From Prochlorococcus sp. AG-673-L20 (GTDB lineage Bacteria > Cyanobacteriota > Cyanobacteriia > PCC-6307 > Cyanobiaceae), in the NCBI GenBank assembly GCA_003211135.1, contig QCTN01000015.1, positions 1 through 34,974 of the forward strand: a DNA stretch of 34,974 nt. Reading direction: 5' to 3'. The notes beneath the pieces were generated by a model. The model was not told where the DNA came from and did not search any database. It worked only from the letters and a program-made list of their open reading frames with translations. Below, piece by piece: positions 1-6,464 of the stretch. A program made the translations under genes and the position numbers. How positions within the stretch are numbered: position 1 is the stretch's first letter; each line of letters begins with the position of its first letter.

Positions 1-243
1 TCAGGTCAAAATCCTGAAGATGTTGCAGAGAAATTTGTTACAATTAATAGTCTAGGTATATCAGATATTTTTGATAAATTTGATGAAGAAGATAAAGATA
101 CACTTGATCAATTTCAAAAGTTAAGTGAATGTGAATGGCATGTATTCAGAATTCTTAAAAAACAATTAGAGTTTAGAAATAAAGTAACTTTTGTAGATTT
201 TAAGAGAAGTAAAAAAGTAAAAAAGAAACATTCGAAAAAGTAA
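1..243 (+). CDS. Small acidic/basic protein, C-terminal 80 residues (5' end outside window)
   Basis: The frame is open from base 1 to a TAA at 241-243, so the start lies upstream of the window. The 80 visible residues are charged. They begin SGQNPEDVAEKFV, continue with FDKFDEEDKDTLDQF and KLSECEWHVF, and end in a lysine-rich tail (KKVKKKHSKK). They align without gaps to the C-terminal half of the protein at 11767-12033: G-x2-P-x2-(I/V)-AE-(K/R)-FV, then FDE, LD-x-F, KLSE-x-E-x-H and a K/L-rich end. The two are therefore paralogs. No function is known to me for either. The basic tail is longer here than in the paralog. There is no membrane segment in the visible part, so a soluble cytoplasmic protein is likely. 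Confidence 0.8.
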   Translation, partial: SGQNPEDVAEKFVTINSLGISDIFDKFDEEDKDTLDQFQKLSECEWHVFRILKKQLEFRNKVTFVDFKRSKKVKKKHSKK

Positions 244-286
244 GCTTTATAAAACGCTTGAAATTTTAGTACGGTTTTATGAACTT

Positions 287-336
287 CATTGTTCGGTTAA
301 GCCATGAAAATTAGGCTCAATGGAGGCCATCTTTTT
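287..336 (+). terminator. Candidate structured RNA or terminator downstream of the first gene
   Basis: This patch is clearly richer in G and C than the surrounding spacer. CATTG (287-291) and AGCC (300-303) can pair with GGCT-CAATG (314-322), leaving an eight-base left bulge. A second short hairpin, ATGG-AGG-CCAT (320-330), is followed by C and five T. The two folds are mutually exclusive. It could be a weak terminator of the first gene or part of a small RNA. No conserved small RNA was recognised. Confidence 0.3.
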
Positions 337-364
337 ATTAGGTTATAAATAATTAATAGATATT

Positions 365-496
365 ATGAAAAACTTGATTACTTCCTTCTCTGTTCTTAAT
401 TTTAAAAAGAATTTGAATAAAAATTTAAAAGAAAATAGTTTGAATAATAAAGAAAATTTAGTTCATTACAGGAGGGATTTAGACTCTCTAGGTTGA
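365..496 (+). CDS. Small protein of 43 aa, unknown function
   Basis: ATG at 365 opens a 43-codon frame ending at TGA 494-496. The N-terminus is moderately hydrophobic (MKNLITSFSVLNF). A stretch rich in Asn, Lys and Leu follows, then a polar end, NKENLVHYRRDLDSLG. There is no clear ribosome binding site and no recognised domain. The balanced C-terminal composition, with R, H, Y and D residues, is better than expected from random AT-rich sequence, which favours a real peptide. It is short and isolated, so I hold it with caution. Confidence 0.4.
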   Translation: MKNLITSFSVLNFKKNLNKNLKENSLNNKENLVHYRRDLDSLG

Positions 497-546
497 TAAT
501 CAAAATTAAAACAAATTTTGACTTCCCATTTCCAGATTTTCTTAAT

Positions 547-718
547 TTAAGCCATATAAACCATATTATCCATCCAAGTACTAGTATTTATTTTATAAAT
601 ATTCACTCCCAATTCTTCCAAAGTCCCTTAATCTTTGAACATCATTAGCAATTTGAGGGACTAATACAACTATTTCATAAATATTAAAAACAAATGTTCT
701 TAAAAATATAAGGATATT
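547..718 (-). pseudogene. Possible decayed small gene, two frames needed
   Basis: On the minus strand an open stretch reads EIVVLVPQIANDVQRLRDFG in one frame and then stops soon after. The overlapping frame continues as GTLEELGVNIYKINTSTWMDN to a TAA at 549-547. Joined at the shared bases near 622-632, the two give a well-composed peptide of about 50 residues with no ATG at its start. The protein-like composition across two frames suggests a frameshifted remnant. I do not recognise a family. It may also be coincidence in AT-rich DNA. This region and the rest of 497-923 hold no other gene I can support. Confidence 0.28.
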
Positions 719-923
719 TCAATAGATATATTAATTTTTACTAATTGAACTCGCTACCAACCATATCTTTATTTTAGCTTTTAAAATTTGTATCTTTAAG
801 ACAAAATTCTTGATAGGCATTCAAATATTTTCATAATATCCACTAAATTTAATCTTTTTTTAAATAAACATTATTATTCAAATAGTATTTGCTTAAGAGA
901 ATTAATTTATTACTGCCTTTAAT

Positions 924-1082
924 TTAAATAGGATCGAATAAATTTACGTTGTTTTTAATTATGTTTTGATTTTGATTTGGTAAGGTACAAAAGCCATCCT
1001 TACAAGTGATATTTTCTTTTTCAATTTTTAATGACTGGGTAAAAGCATCATCTTTTGAATTATTTGAAGATTCAATTTGCAT
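924..1082 (-). CDS. Small soluble protein with CKDGFC motif, 52 aa
   Basis: ATG (complement of 1080-1082) opens a 52-codon frame ending with TAA at 924-926. The product begins MQIESSNNSKDDAFTQSL and carries ITCKDGFCTLPNQNQ in its middle, with cysteines C27 and C32. The rest is polar and rich in Asn and Lys, with no membrane segment. The Cys-x4-Cys block with flanking DG and LPN is a distinctive, non-random motif and suggests metal binding or a redox pair (inference). From memory, picocyanobacteria have several very small proteins with a similar CxDGFC block, but I cannot confirm that here. It sits among other tiny minus-strand genes. Confidence 0.6.
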   Translation of the reverse strand: MQIESSNNSKDDAFTQSLKIEKENITCKDGFCTLPNQNQNIIKNNVNLFDPI

Positions 1083-1163
1083 TTATATAAAATAAATAGA
1101 AACATTATTTAATTAATAACTAAATTTATTTGTATAGGCAACAAAATTAATAATAATTATCTT

Positions 1164-1262
1164 TTACTTCTTTTTTTGATTTGGAAGGTCTCTCCAAAAT
1201 AGAGCCATGATATAAATAAATAAAGAAATAGAAAAAATATAAAGTAGAGAATTAAGATGCAT
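1164..1262 (-). CDS. Tiny single-span membrane protein, 32 aa
   Basis: ATG (complement of 1260-1262) gives a 32-residue product, MHLNSLLYIFSISLFIYIM followed by ALFWRDLPNQKKK. There is one hydrophobic span at residues 5-23 and a charged, lysine-rich end. The size and layout resemble the tiny subunits of photosynthetic or NDH complexes, but the sequence does not match PetN, PetM, PsaI, PsbI or others that I can recall. It could be an uncharacterised accessory subunit. The frame lies in a minus-strand run with its neighbours, which are spaced by about 80-155 bases. Confidence is moderate because the ORF is so short. Confidence 0.5.
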   Translation of the reverse strand: MHLNSLLYIFSISLFIYIMALFWRDLPNQKKK

Positions 1263-1417
1263 TTTAAGCTTTCGCCAGAATAAATTTATTAAAACAAAAT
1301 ATTAATCCAATTATTGATAAATTTCTATTTAACTTAAAATATATTTTAAATATGATTTATAGTTCAATTTTTCCTGATTTATAAATTTACATGACGAATA
1401 AAGGAAAATAAAAATAT

Positions 1418-1537
1418 TTATTTGGTATTTTTACCCATCTCTTTAAGAGCTTCCTTACCTTCTATAAGCGTTTTAGTTACTAACCAATAAAAGAATACGA
1501 GGAATAAAGTAGCTAGAAGTATTAGTGAAATAGTCAA
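1418..1537 (-). CDS. Tiny single-span membrane protein, 39 aa (TTG start)
   Basis: The frame reads (M)TISLILLATLFLVFFYWLV then TKTLIEGKEALKEMGKNTK and stops at TAA 1418-1420. The only start codon is TTG (complement of 1535-1537), because an in-frame stop lies just upstream. A strong hydrophobic span (residues 2-20) is followed by an amphipathic, charged helix, a plausible membrane anchor with a cytoplasmic tail. TTG starts are used by several longer genes in this window, so the start is not unusual here. The function is unknown. Confidence 0.5.
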   Translation of the reverse strand: MTISLILLATLFLVFFYWLVTKTLIEGKEALKEMGKNTK

Positions 1538-1600
1538 TTGGCGTTATAGTAAAAATCTTAAATTCTCTAGGTTTTGAAATTATTATTTCAAGAATTGGGA

Positions 1601-1780
1601 TTAGTTCTTAGCACTTGAATATGCAGGAATCATCATACCACCATCTTGATCATCATTATCATCGTCAAATCCACCACCCAGGAATAACTCAACCAAAACC
1701 AGTATTGCTATAGGATAGAAGCACCATAAGATTGCTGAAAAAGCACTTATTGATGAGGTCGTTGAATAAATTTCTGTCAT
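1601..1780 (-). CDS. Small membrane protein with acidic DDNDDQDGG tail, 59 aa
   Basis: ATG (complement of 1778-1780) opens 59 codons ending at TAA 1601-1603. The N-terminal part is Ser/Thr-rich (MTEIYSTTSSISAFSA). One hydrophobic span (about residues 17-35, ILWCFYPIAILVLVELFL) follows. A glycine run then leads into an acidic segment, FDDDNDDQDGG, and a short end, MMIPAYSSAKN. The segment DDQDGG recurs in the unrelated-looking plus-strand protein at 2943-3077 in the same place after a membrane span, so the two probably belong to one architectural class. The acidic cluster might bind cations (inference). No named family was recognised. Confidence 0.65.
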   Translation of the reverse strand: MTEIYSTTSSISAFSAILWCFYPIAILVLVELFLGGGFDDDNDDQDGGMMIPAYSSAKN

Positions 1781-2083
1781 ATAAATACTTTAAACAAAAA
1801 AAAAATTAATTGTGGATATTTTGAGCTGTTTTACGCCTAGAAATTTTATTAAATACAAAATAAACAACTCAAATAATTCCAGTAAAGAAGTGGTTTTACA
1901 GAATAATTCTTAAAGAAATTATCTCCTTATTTGATTTCCAAATATAAGTTTTTTACTTAAATATTTTCTACTAATTAATTAATATTGACGCCTTGAGATA
2001 CATCAATGTGACAAATGTTACTTAACAATAATTGTGGAATTTGGATTCAAAAACTATTATTTATTTTGATTTTATAGTTTTTT
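1781..2083. other. Intergenic stretch without a supported gene
   Basis: This divergent spacer of about 300 bases separates the minus-strand 59-aa gene from the plus-strand 42-aa gene. All six frames are broken by frequent stops. It is very AT-rich and includes a run of adenines at 1795-1805. A possible CRP/NtcA-type site lies near 2008-2021 and is listed separately. No RNA gene was recognised. Confidence 0.5.
2008..2021 (+). promoter_or_regulatory. Weak NtcA/CRP-like site upstream of the 42-aa gene
   Basis: The bases read GTG-N8-TAC within TGTGACAAATGTTACT. The NtcA consensus in cyanobacteria is GTA-N8-TAC, so there is one mismatch. The left half TGTGA also matches a CRP half-site. It lies 62 bases upstream of the ATG at 2084, with a possible -10 hexamer around 2054-2060, which would place the site near -41. 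Chance occurrence is quite possible in such AT-rich sequence. Confidence 0.2.
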
Positions 2084-2212
2084 ATGTTCTCTTTCACTTT
2101 TGACCCTTTAGCTGCAATTTTTGGTATCGCAGGATTAGTAGGGTTTGTTTTCTTCGTATCAGCGGCTAAAGGAACTTCAAGTATTAATACAAGTGCTAAA
2201 AAAGATATTTAA
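2084..2212 (+). CDS. Small single-span membrane protein, 42 aa
   Basis: ATG at 2084 opens 42 codons to TAA 2210-2212. The product, MFSFTFDPLAAIFGIAGLVG then FVFFVSAAKGTSSINTSAKKDI, has one Gly/Ala/Phe-rich hydrophobic span at residues 8-27 and a Ser/Lys tail. It resembles the build of small thylakoid membrane subunits but is not one that I recognise. It is convergent with the next minus-strand gene, whose stop lies about 70 bases away. A ten-base inverted repeat (2221-2230 with 2272-2281) lies between the two and may have no function. Confidence 0.55.
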   Translation: MFSFTFDPLAAIFGIAGLVGFVFFVSAAKGTSSINTSAKKDI

Positions 2213-2283
2213 GTTTAAAAATTGATAAATAATATTAAAAATAATTTTAATTATCAATATCTTTTAGAAAGATTTATCAATCA

Positions 2284-2454
2284 TTAATTATCCCATTGTT
2301 TAGAAATAAATATCAGAAAACTTTCAATGTCTTCTTCTGGGCAATTAGTTTGATTTTGTAAATTAATACATGTTTGTTTTATCGTTTCGAAGGCTTCTTT
2401 AACAATTTCGTTTTTTTTGATAACTTCGAAATATTCATTGTCAGTGAAAGTCAT
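2284..2454 (-). CDS. Small acidic hypothetical protein, 56 aa
   Basis: The frame codes MTFTDNEYFEVIKKNEIVKE and continues to NCPEEDIESFLIFISKQWDN. I chose the ATG at 2452-2454; a TTG at 2473-2475 would add seven residues (LLKNIFF) with no better ribosome binding site. The product is soluble, helical in appearance, acidic, and has two cysteines in the second half. No domain was recognised. The spread of charged and aromatic residues looks like a genuine small protein. Confidence 0.6.
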   Translation of the reverse strand: MTFTDNEYFEVIKKNEIVKEAFETIKQTCINLQNQTNCPEEDIESFLIFISKQWDN

Positions 2455-2542
2455 AAAAAATATATTTTTTAACAATTTATTTACTAATTTATATTAGCTT
2501 ATAGACCAAAATTGGTGGTTTTATGGGAATATTTTTTCAAAT

Positions 2543-2818
2543 CTATTCTTCTAATCTAAAGTGTTTTTTAAAACTTTTAATTATTTGCCATTCGCAAGAG
2601 AGTCCCTCAGCAAATTCAACTAAGTCTCCTGCTTTAATTAAGTAACTTTCTCCTGCTTCAGTCTTAATTTTTGCTTCACCTTCAATTATTAAACAAATTT
2701 CTTTCTCCCTGTAATTCCAAGAAAAATTACATGGTTTGCACTCCCAAATAGGCCATTTCTTTATTCCGTACTGAATTATTATGCTGGCGCTGCATGGCGA
2801 TTTGATAAGAACTTTCAC
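2543..2818 (-). CDS. Cupin-domain protein (DUF861/cupin_3 type)
   Basis: This 91-residue protein is a single small beta-barrel domain. Family features visible are KWPIWECKPCNFSWNY near residues 21-36, then EICLIIEGEAKIKTEAG, IKAGDLVEFAEG and the C-terminal CEWQI-x4-KKHFRLEE. These match the pattern of the short cupin_3 proteins related to the ureidoglycine aminohydrolase cupin. The usual cluster of metal-binding histidines is not evident: there is only one His, near the C-terminus. Substrate and role are therefore unknown. It is a separate transcription unit, with small genes on either side. Confidence 0.85.
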   Translation of the reverse strand: MKVLIKSPCSASIIIQYGIKKWPIWECKPCNFSWNYREKEICLIIEGEAKIKTEAGESYLIKAGDLVEFAEGLSCEWQIIKSFKKHFRLEE

Positions 2819-2942
2819 AAAAAAAATTTCTTAGTAGAGTCATTATAATTAATTTTTCAATTTAAATTATATTTGAACGATGTTAATTAATTTACAAATT
2901 TTTATTTATTTTTCTATTAACATGTAATAAAATCTTTTATTA

Positions 2943-3077
2943 ATGGACGAGCTTTCAGCCCTATCTCTTTCACTATCAATAGCTTCAATTGGGATATATT
3001 TTTTATTTTTCGCTTCAAGTGATGATGATGATCAAGATGGAGGTCACTTAGTAAAGTCGGCTCAAAAAATAAATTAA
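2943..3077 (+). CDS. Small membrane protein with DDDDQDGG tail, 44 aa
   Basis: ATG at 2943 opens 44 codons to TAA 3075-3077. The product begins MDELSALSLSLSIASIGIYF, with a hydrophobic span to about residue 24. An acidic cluster, SSDDDDQDGG, follows, then a basic end, HLVKSAQKIN. The DDQDGG segment after the membrane span is shared with the 59-aa protein at 1601-1780. The rest of the two sequences is different, so this is a shared architecture rather than a recent duplicate. The function is unknown. Confidence 0.6.
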   Translation: MDELSALSLSLSIASIGIYFLFFASSDDDDQDGGHLVKSAQKIN

Positions 3078-3272
3078 TTTAGGTAAATAATATATTTAAT
3101 AAGGACTTATAACCGATAAAGCCCGCATATATGCATGATAAGAAAATTAAATATACTTCAAAGATTCCAAGTGTCTTTTTCTTTAAAATTTTCATATTGA
3201 ATAACGTTTCTAAAATTATTTTATTGATTGTTTTTTTTATTAACATGAGTATTTATTACATAGATTTATCTT

Positions 3273-4148
3273 TCATGAAATTATTAGGCATAAACCTAAA
3301 AATAATAATGTAGTGAAAAATATTATACTTTTTGTTATCTTTCCTTCTTCTTCATTTGCCAAAAAAAGAGAAATTAAGGGGGAGGTACTAAGTAAAGTCC
3401 AACCAATGCCTAAAGGAAGATTCTTGAAAACAATTTGTTGAAGCAATATACCTAAATTTGTTCCTAATAATATTGAGAGTAAAAATCTTTTTCGATCATT
3501 AAGATCTAATTTCTTTAAGAAAAAATTAATTCTAAATTTTTTTATGGTTATTAAAAATATTATTGCTCCAAGTAACCTGATCTCTGTTGTTTGGTAAGGA
3601 GATAGATTGCTTTCTAAAAATACTATTCGAGATAAAAGCCCCCCTGACACAGCACATAAAACTGATATAAAAGGAAATATATAAATGCTTAGATTATTTC
3701 GTTCAGTAATGTTGGTCAAATTATTAACTACAAGATTATTTCTCTGCCTAAGTAGAATGAAAAGTGAAATTGATATAGTAAAAATACCTACATAAGACCT
3801 AAATGCTAAGTTTTCATTAATAAAAATTTCACCAGATAATGCGGCTAATAGTGGAGATAATGTTTCGATAGATAAAGTTTTTCTAGTACCAATTAACTGC
3901 AATGACTTTATATAAAAAGTATCTCCAAAACCTATTCCTATAACTCCACTAAACAACAGAGTAAAAATAGATTTTAAATCATTTAAAACACTGATATTGA
4001 TAAATGCAGGTAGAAAAATTAAAAATGCGATTATATTTTTTAATAAATTAATGTCTATGGATTTATACTTTTCGGTTTGTGAACGCCATATGAAGCATGC
4101 ATAAGTCCAAGATATTGCTGCTCCAAATGCAGAAAAAATTCCAATCAA
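3273..4148 (-). CDS. EamA/DMT-family membrane transporter
   Basis: The 291-residue protein is almost entirely hydrophobic, with about ten membrane segments in two halves, as expected for the drug/metabolite transporter family. The first half begins MIGIFSAFGAAISWTYACFI, typical of an EamA repeat. The second half starts near residue 155 and ends with the LGTNLGILLQQIVFKN, GWTLLSTSPLISL and FLGLCLIIS segments. The family exports or exchanges small metabolites in the inner membrane; the substrate cannot be told. The only start codon available is TTG at 4148, as an in-frame stop lies a few codons upstream with no ATG or GTG between. Length is normal for the family. Confidence 0.88.
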   Translation of the reverse strand: MIGIFSAFGAAISWTYACFIWRSQTEKYKSIDINLLKNIIAFLIFLPAFINISVLNDLKSIFTLLFSGVIGIGFGDTFYIKSLQLIGTRKTLSIETLSPLLAALSGEIFINENLAFRSYVGIFTISISLFILLRQRNNLVVNNLTNITERNNLSIYIFPFISVLCAVSGGLLSRIVFLESNLSPYQTTEIRLLGAIIFLITIKKFRINFFLKKLDLNDRKRFLLSILLGTNLGILLQQIVFKNLPLGIGWTLLSTSPLISLFLANEEEGKITKSIIFFTTLLFLGLCLIIS

Positions 4149-4170
4149 AACTAATAATTTTAAAAATTGT

Positions 4171-4269
4171 TTACTTTATAAATTGTGTTATTGCTAAAAA
4201 AAACACGTATAGAAGAATAATAAAACCCGGCAGATATTGTATTAAAGACTTTAATTTGTTAGTTTCCAT
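4171..4269 (-). CDS. Possible tiny membrane protein, 32 aa
   Basis: ATG (complement of 4267-4269) opens METNKLKSLIQYLPGFIILL then YVFFLAITQFIK, stopping at TAA 4171-4173. There is one clean hydrophobic span (residues 10-27) with a basic N-terminus. It lies just 22 bases upstream of the EamA transporter on the same strand, so the two could be co-transcribed. The ORF is very short and no family is recognised. Confidence 0.38.
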   Translation of the reverse strand: METNKLKSLIQYLPGFIILLYVFFLAITQFIK

Positions 4270-4524
4270 GATATTTAAATTGGATATTTATATTCAAATA
4301 ATATAAAGTCTCCATACAGTCATTAGAAGCAGATAATTTAAGAAATTAACATAAGGTTTAATACTAAAAATTAGTAAGGTGATTTATAAAAAGGAAAATT
4401 AATAAGAAGTTCATCAAAAAAATTTATATTTATATCTTAAAGCAGTAAGTATTATGTTGAATCAATCACCAATCAATTACTTTAATTTAATAATTATCTA
4501 ATATAAAAATATATTATAAATAAA

Positions 4525-4677
4525 ATGGAATTAATTAATAGAAATGATATTTCGCTAGGTCTGGCGCCACTAGACATATTAGGCTTTAAATCCGAAGAAG
4601 AACTTAACCTAGAGATTTCAAAGCTTATTAAAACTAGAAACGAATTCGATACTAAAACTAAAGTAATTTCTAATTAA
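4525..4677 (+). CDS. Small acidic hypothetical protein, 50 aa
   Basis: ATG at 4525 opens 50 codons to TAA 4675-4677. The product is MELINRNDISLGLAPLDILG followed by FKSEEELNLEISKLIKTRNE and FDTKTKVISN. It is soluble and probably helical. The composition (balanced E, K, D, R, and an LGLAPLDILGF block) looks like real protein, and codon use matches neighbours. There is no obvious ribosome binding site and no recognised domain. The preceding 255 bases (4270-4524) hold no supported gene. Confidence 0.55.
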   Translation: MELINRNDISLGLAPLDILGFKSEEELNLEISKLIKTRNEFDTKTKVISN

Positions 4678-4714
4678 TCCTACTAAAAGCTTTATTCTAA
4701 AAATTTATTAAAAA

Positions 4715-4897
4715 TTAATTTTTTCTATTTGGATATAAACTTTCTAACTTTCTTCTCCGTTCAGTTTTTGCGTTAATTCTCTCTTCCTTCTCTTTTTTCT
4801 TTATTTCATCGTTTATTTTGTTTTGTCTATAACCGATCCAAAGAAGTACCCAAATTACTGAAGTTAATAATAAAAGAGCCGTATATTGGCCCGTCAT
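4715..4897 (-). CDS. Small membrane-anchored basic protein, 60 aa
   Basis: From the ATG at 4895-4897 the product is MTGQYTALLLLTSVIWVLLW followed by IGYRQNKINDEIKKKEKEER and a basic end, RRRKLESLYPNRKN. There is one N-terminal membrane span (residues 5-22) and a highly charged, probably coiled helix. An upstream ATG at 4943-4945 would add 16 residues (MVYLFSYVKYSEASFK). I prefer the inner start because the hydrophobic segment then lies at the very N-terminus. The function is unknown. The layout suggests an anchor with a cytoplasmic or stromal tail. Confidence 0.65.
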   Translation of the reverse strand: MTGQYTALLLLTSVIWVLLWIGYRQNKINDEIKKKEKEERINAKTERRRKLESLYPNRKN

Positions 4898-5055
4898 TTT
4901 AAAGCTAGCTTCAGAATATTTGACGTAGGAAAATAAATAAACCATCTAACTAAAATAATATATAAAAGATAGTTGCGTGTTCATGTAAACCATAAAATTT
5001 AAAATGTCTTAAATTATTATTCTCCATATTTCAAGATAATTTAGTCTAAGCCTTG

Positions 5056-5082
5056 AATGTTTTATTTAAAACATTTTTTTTT
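5056..5082 (+). terminator. Possible weak AT-rich hairpin with T run
   Basis: AATGTTTTA (5056-5064) and TAAAACATT (5067-5075) are perfect inverted repeats around two T, followed by seven more T, making a T run at 5074-5082. It has the layout of a rho-independent terminator but the stem has only two G-C pairs. The nearest plus-strand gene ends at 4677, so its purpose is unclear. Confidence 0.25.
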
Positions 5083-5134
5083 ATAAAATTGAATTGCTAT
5101 TATCAGATTAAGGAAATATTGAGAGCCTACATTT

Positions 5135-6382
5135 TTGAACCCTTTTGATTTGGTAGTGGTCGGTGGTGGAGCAGCAGGTTTCATGACGGCAGTAACAGCC
5201 GCTGAAAATGGAGTCAAAAGAATAATAATTCTTGAAGGTACCTCAAAACTTATGGAAAAAGTAAGAATAAGTGGAGGGGGTAGATGCAATGTAACTAATG
5301 CATCATGGATACCGAATGAGTTGGTAGAAAATTATCCTCGAGGTGGGATTAAACTTTTGGAATCATTTAATCGTTTTGCCGCTGGAGATGTATTCGATTG
5401 GTTTGAGAAAAGAGGATTGAATTTAAAGATTGAAGCTGATAATAGAGTATTTCCAGTATCTAATTCATCTTTAGATGTAATAAATTGCTTAAAAAAAAAT
5501 GCAATAACTAAAGGGGTAAAGATATCAACTGAATTTTTTGTTAAAGAAATTTTAAAAACTTCAGATAACCTTTTTACTATTTTTAATAGTGAAAAAAATT
5601 CGATAATTGCAAAAAATATTATTCTCTCTACTGGGGGCCATCCTAGTGGACACAAATTAGCTAAAAATTTTGGCCATAGCATAATAAGACCTGTTCCTTC
5701 ACTTTTTACTTTCTCCACAAAAGAAACAAAATTGAATGAGTGCAGTGGTGTCTCGATTAAAAATATAGATATGGAAATTCAACTTAATAACAAATCTTTT
5801 AAAAATAGAGGAGATTTACTTATAACTCATTGGGGATTTAGCGGCCCTGCTGTCCTAAAGCTCTCTTCAATAGCTGCGAGAGAATTGTTTGACCAAAAGT
5901 ATAAATTTAATTTAATAATTAGATGGTCAAACTTAGAATATAAAGAGTTAAAAGAAAAAATTGATAACTTAAAATTTAATAATGGAAAATTAAACTTAAT
6001 TAATTTAAGACCTCTTCCTTTGTTAACAAAGAGGTTATGGGTGTTCTTATTAAATAAAATGGAAATTAATAAAGATAAGAAGTGGTCAGATCTTCTTGCT
6101 AATGAAAGAGAGAAAATGATAAATATCCTTTTGAAAGATAAATATATTATTTCTAGTAAAGGCCCCTTTGGTGAGGAATTTGTCACCTCTGGAGGTGTCT
6201 CAATCAATGAAGTTAATTTTAAAAGTATGGAAAGTTTAATATGTCCAGGTTTGTTTTTTTCAGGTGAAGTTCTAAATGTTGATGGAATCACTGGGGGGTT
6301 CAATTTTCAACATTGTTGGACGAGTGGATGGCTTGCAGGACAATCAGTCTCAAAGTTGTGTAGCAAAGTAACAAATCAATAA
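5135..6382 (+). CDS. NAD(P)/FAD-dependent oxidoreductase, HI0933/BaiN-like
   Basis: This is a 415-residue flavoprotein. The FAD-binding Rossmann motif VVVGGGAAG lies at residues 7-15. The family-typical block ISGGGRCNVTNAS is at 45-57, an internal LSTGGHPSG near 165-173, and the C-terminal signature GGVSINEV, then FFSGEVLNVDGITGGFNFQH. These fit the HI0933-like family, annotated as aminoacetone oxidase-like or BaiN-like flavoproteins. Length is usual for the family. The physiological substrate in cyanobacteria is unknown. The start is TTG at 5135, the only usable start after the in-frame TGA at 5120-5122. It stands alone between small genes and the GAF gene. Confidence 0.9.
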   Translation: MNPFDLVVVGGGAAGFMTAVTAAENGVKRIIILEGTSKLMEKVRISGGGRCNVTNASWIPNELVENYPRGGIKLLESFNRFAAGDVFDWFEKRGLNLKIEADNRVFPVSNSSLDVINCLKKNAITKGVKISTEFFVKEILKTSDNLFTIFNSEKNSIIAKNIILSTGGHPSGHKLAKNFGHSIIRPVPSLFTFSTKETKLNECSGVSIKNIDMEIQLNNKSFKNRGDLLITHWGFSGPAVLKLSSIAARELFDQKYKFNLIIRWSNLEYKELKEKIDNLKFNNGKLNLINLRPLPLLTKRLWVFLLNKMEINKDKKWSDLLANEREKMINILLKDKYIISSKGPFGEEFVTSGGVSINEVNFKSMESLICPGLFFSGEVLNVDGITGGFNFQHCWTSGWLAGQSVSKLCSKVTNQ

Positions 6383-6464
6383 GTTTATCTTCTTTTTATT
6401 AAGTATTGATCGATAAAAGTTTTTTAAACAGAGATTGATTTTAAAGTTGAAAAACTAAAAAAGT

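Noticed and set aside
731..821. 29-codon minus-strand frame starting MPIKNFVLKIQILKAKIK
   Set aside because: It is short, repetitive in Lys and Ile, and has no ribosome binding site or layout that separates it from chance.
2221..2281. Ten-base inverted repeat ATTGATAAAT/ATTTATCAAT between convergent genes
   Set aside because: The arms are 41 bases apart and nearly all A/T, so chance pairing is likely and no T run makes a terminator.
3131..3313. 60-codon plus-strand ORF, hydrophobic and Ile/Lys-rich
   Set aside because: It overlaps the 3' end of the EamA gene by 41 bases, has composition typical of random AT-rich frames and no recognisable layout. A real membrane peptide is possible but not supported.
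4097..4306. 69-codon plus-strand ORF
   Set aside because: It covers the antisense of the EamA start and the small minus-strand ORF, with random-looking Ile/Lys-rich composition.
5062..5718. Long minus-strand ORFs opposite the flavoprotein gene
   Set aside because: They are antisense shadows of a gene with clear FAD motifs; they contain proline runs typical of reverse frames over glycine-rich codons.
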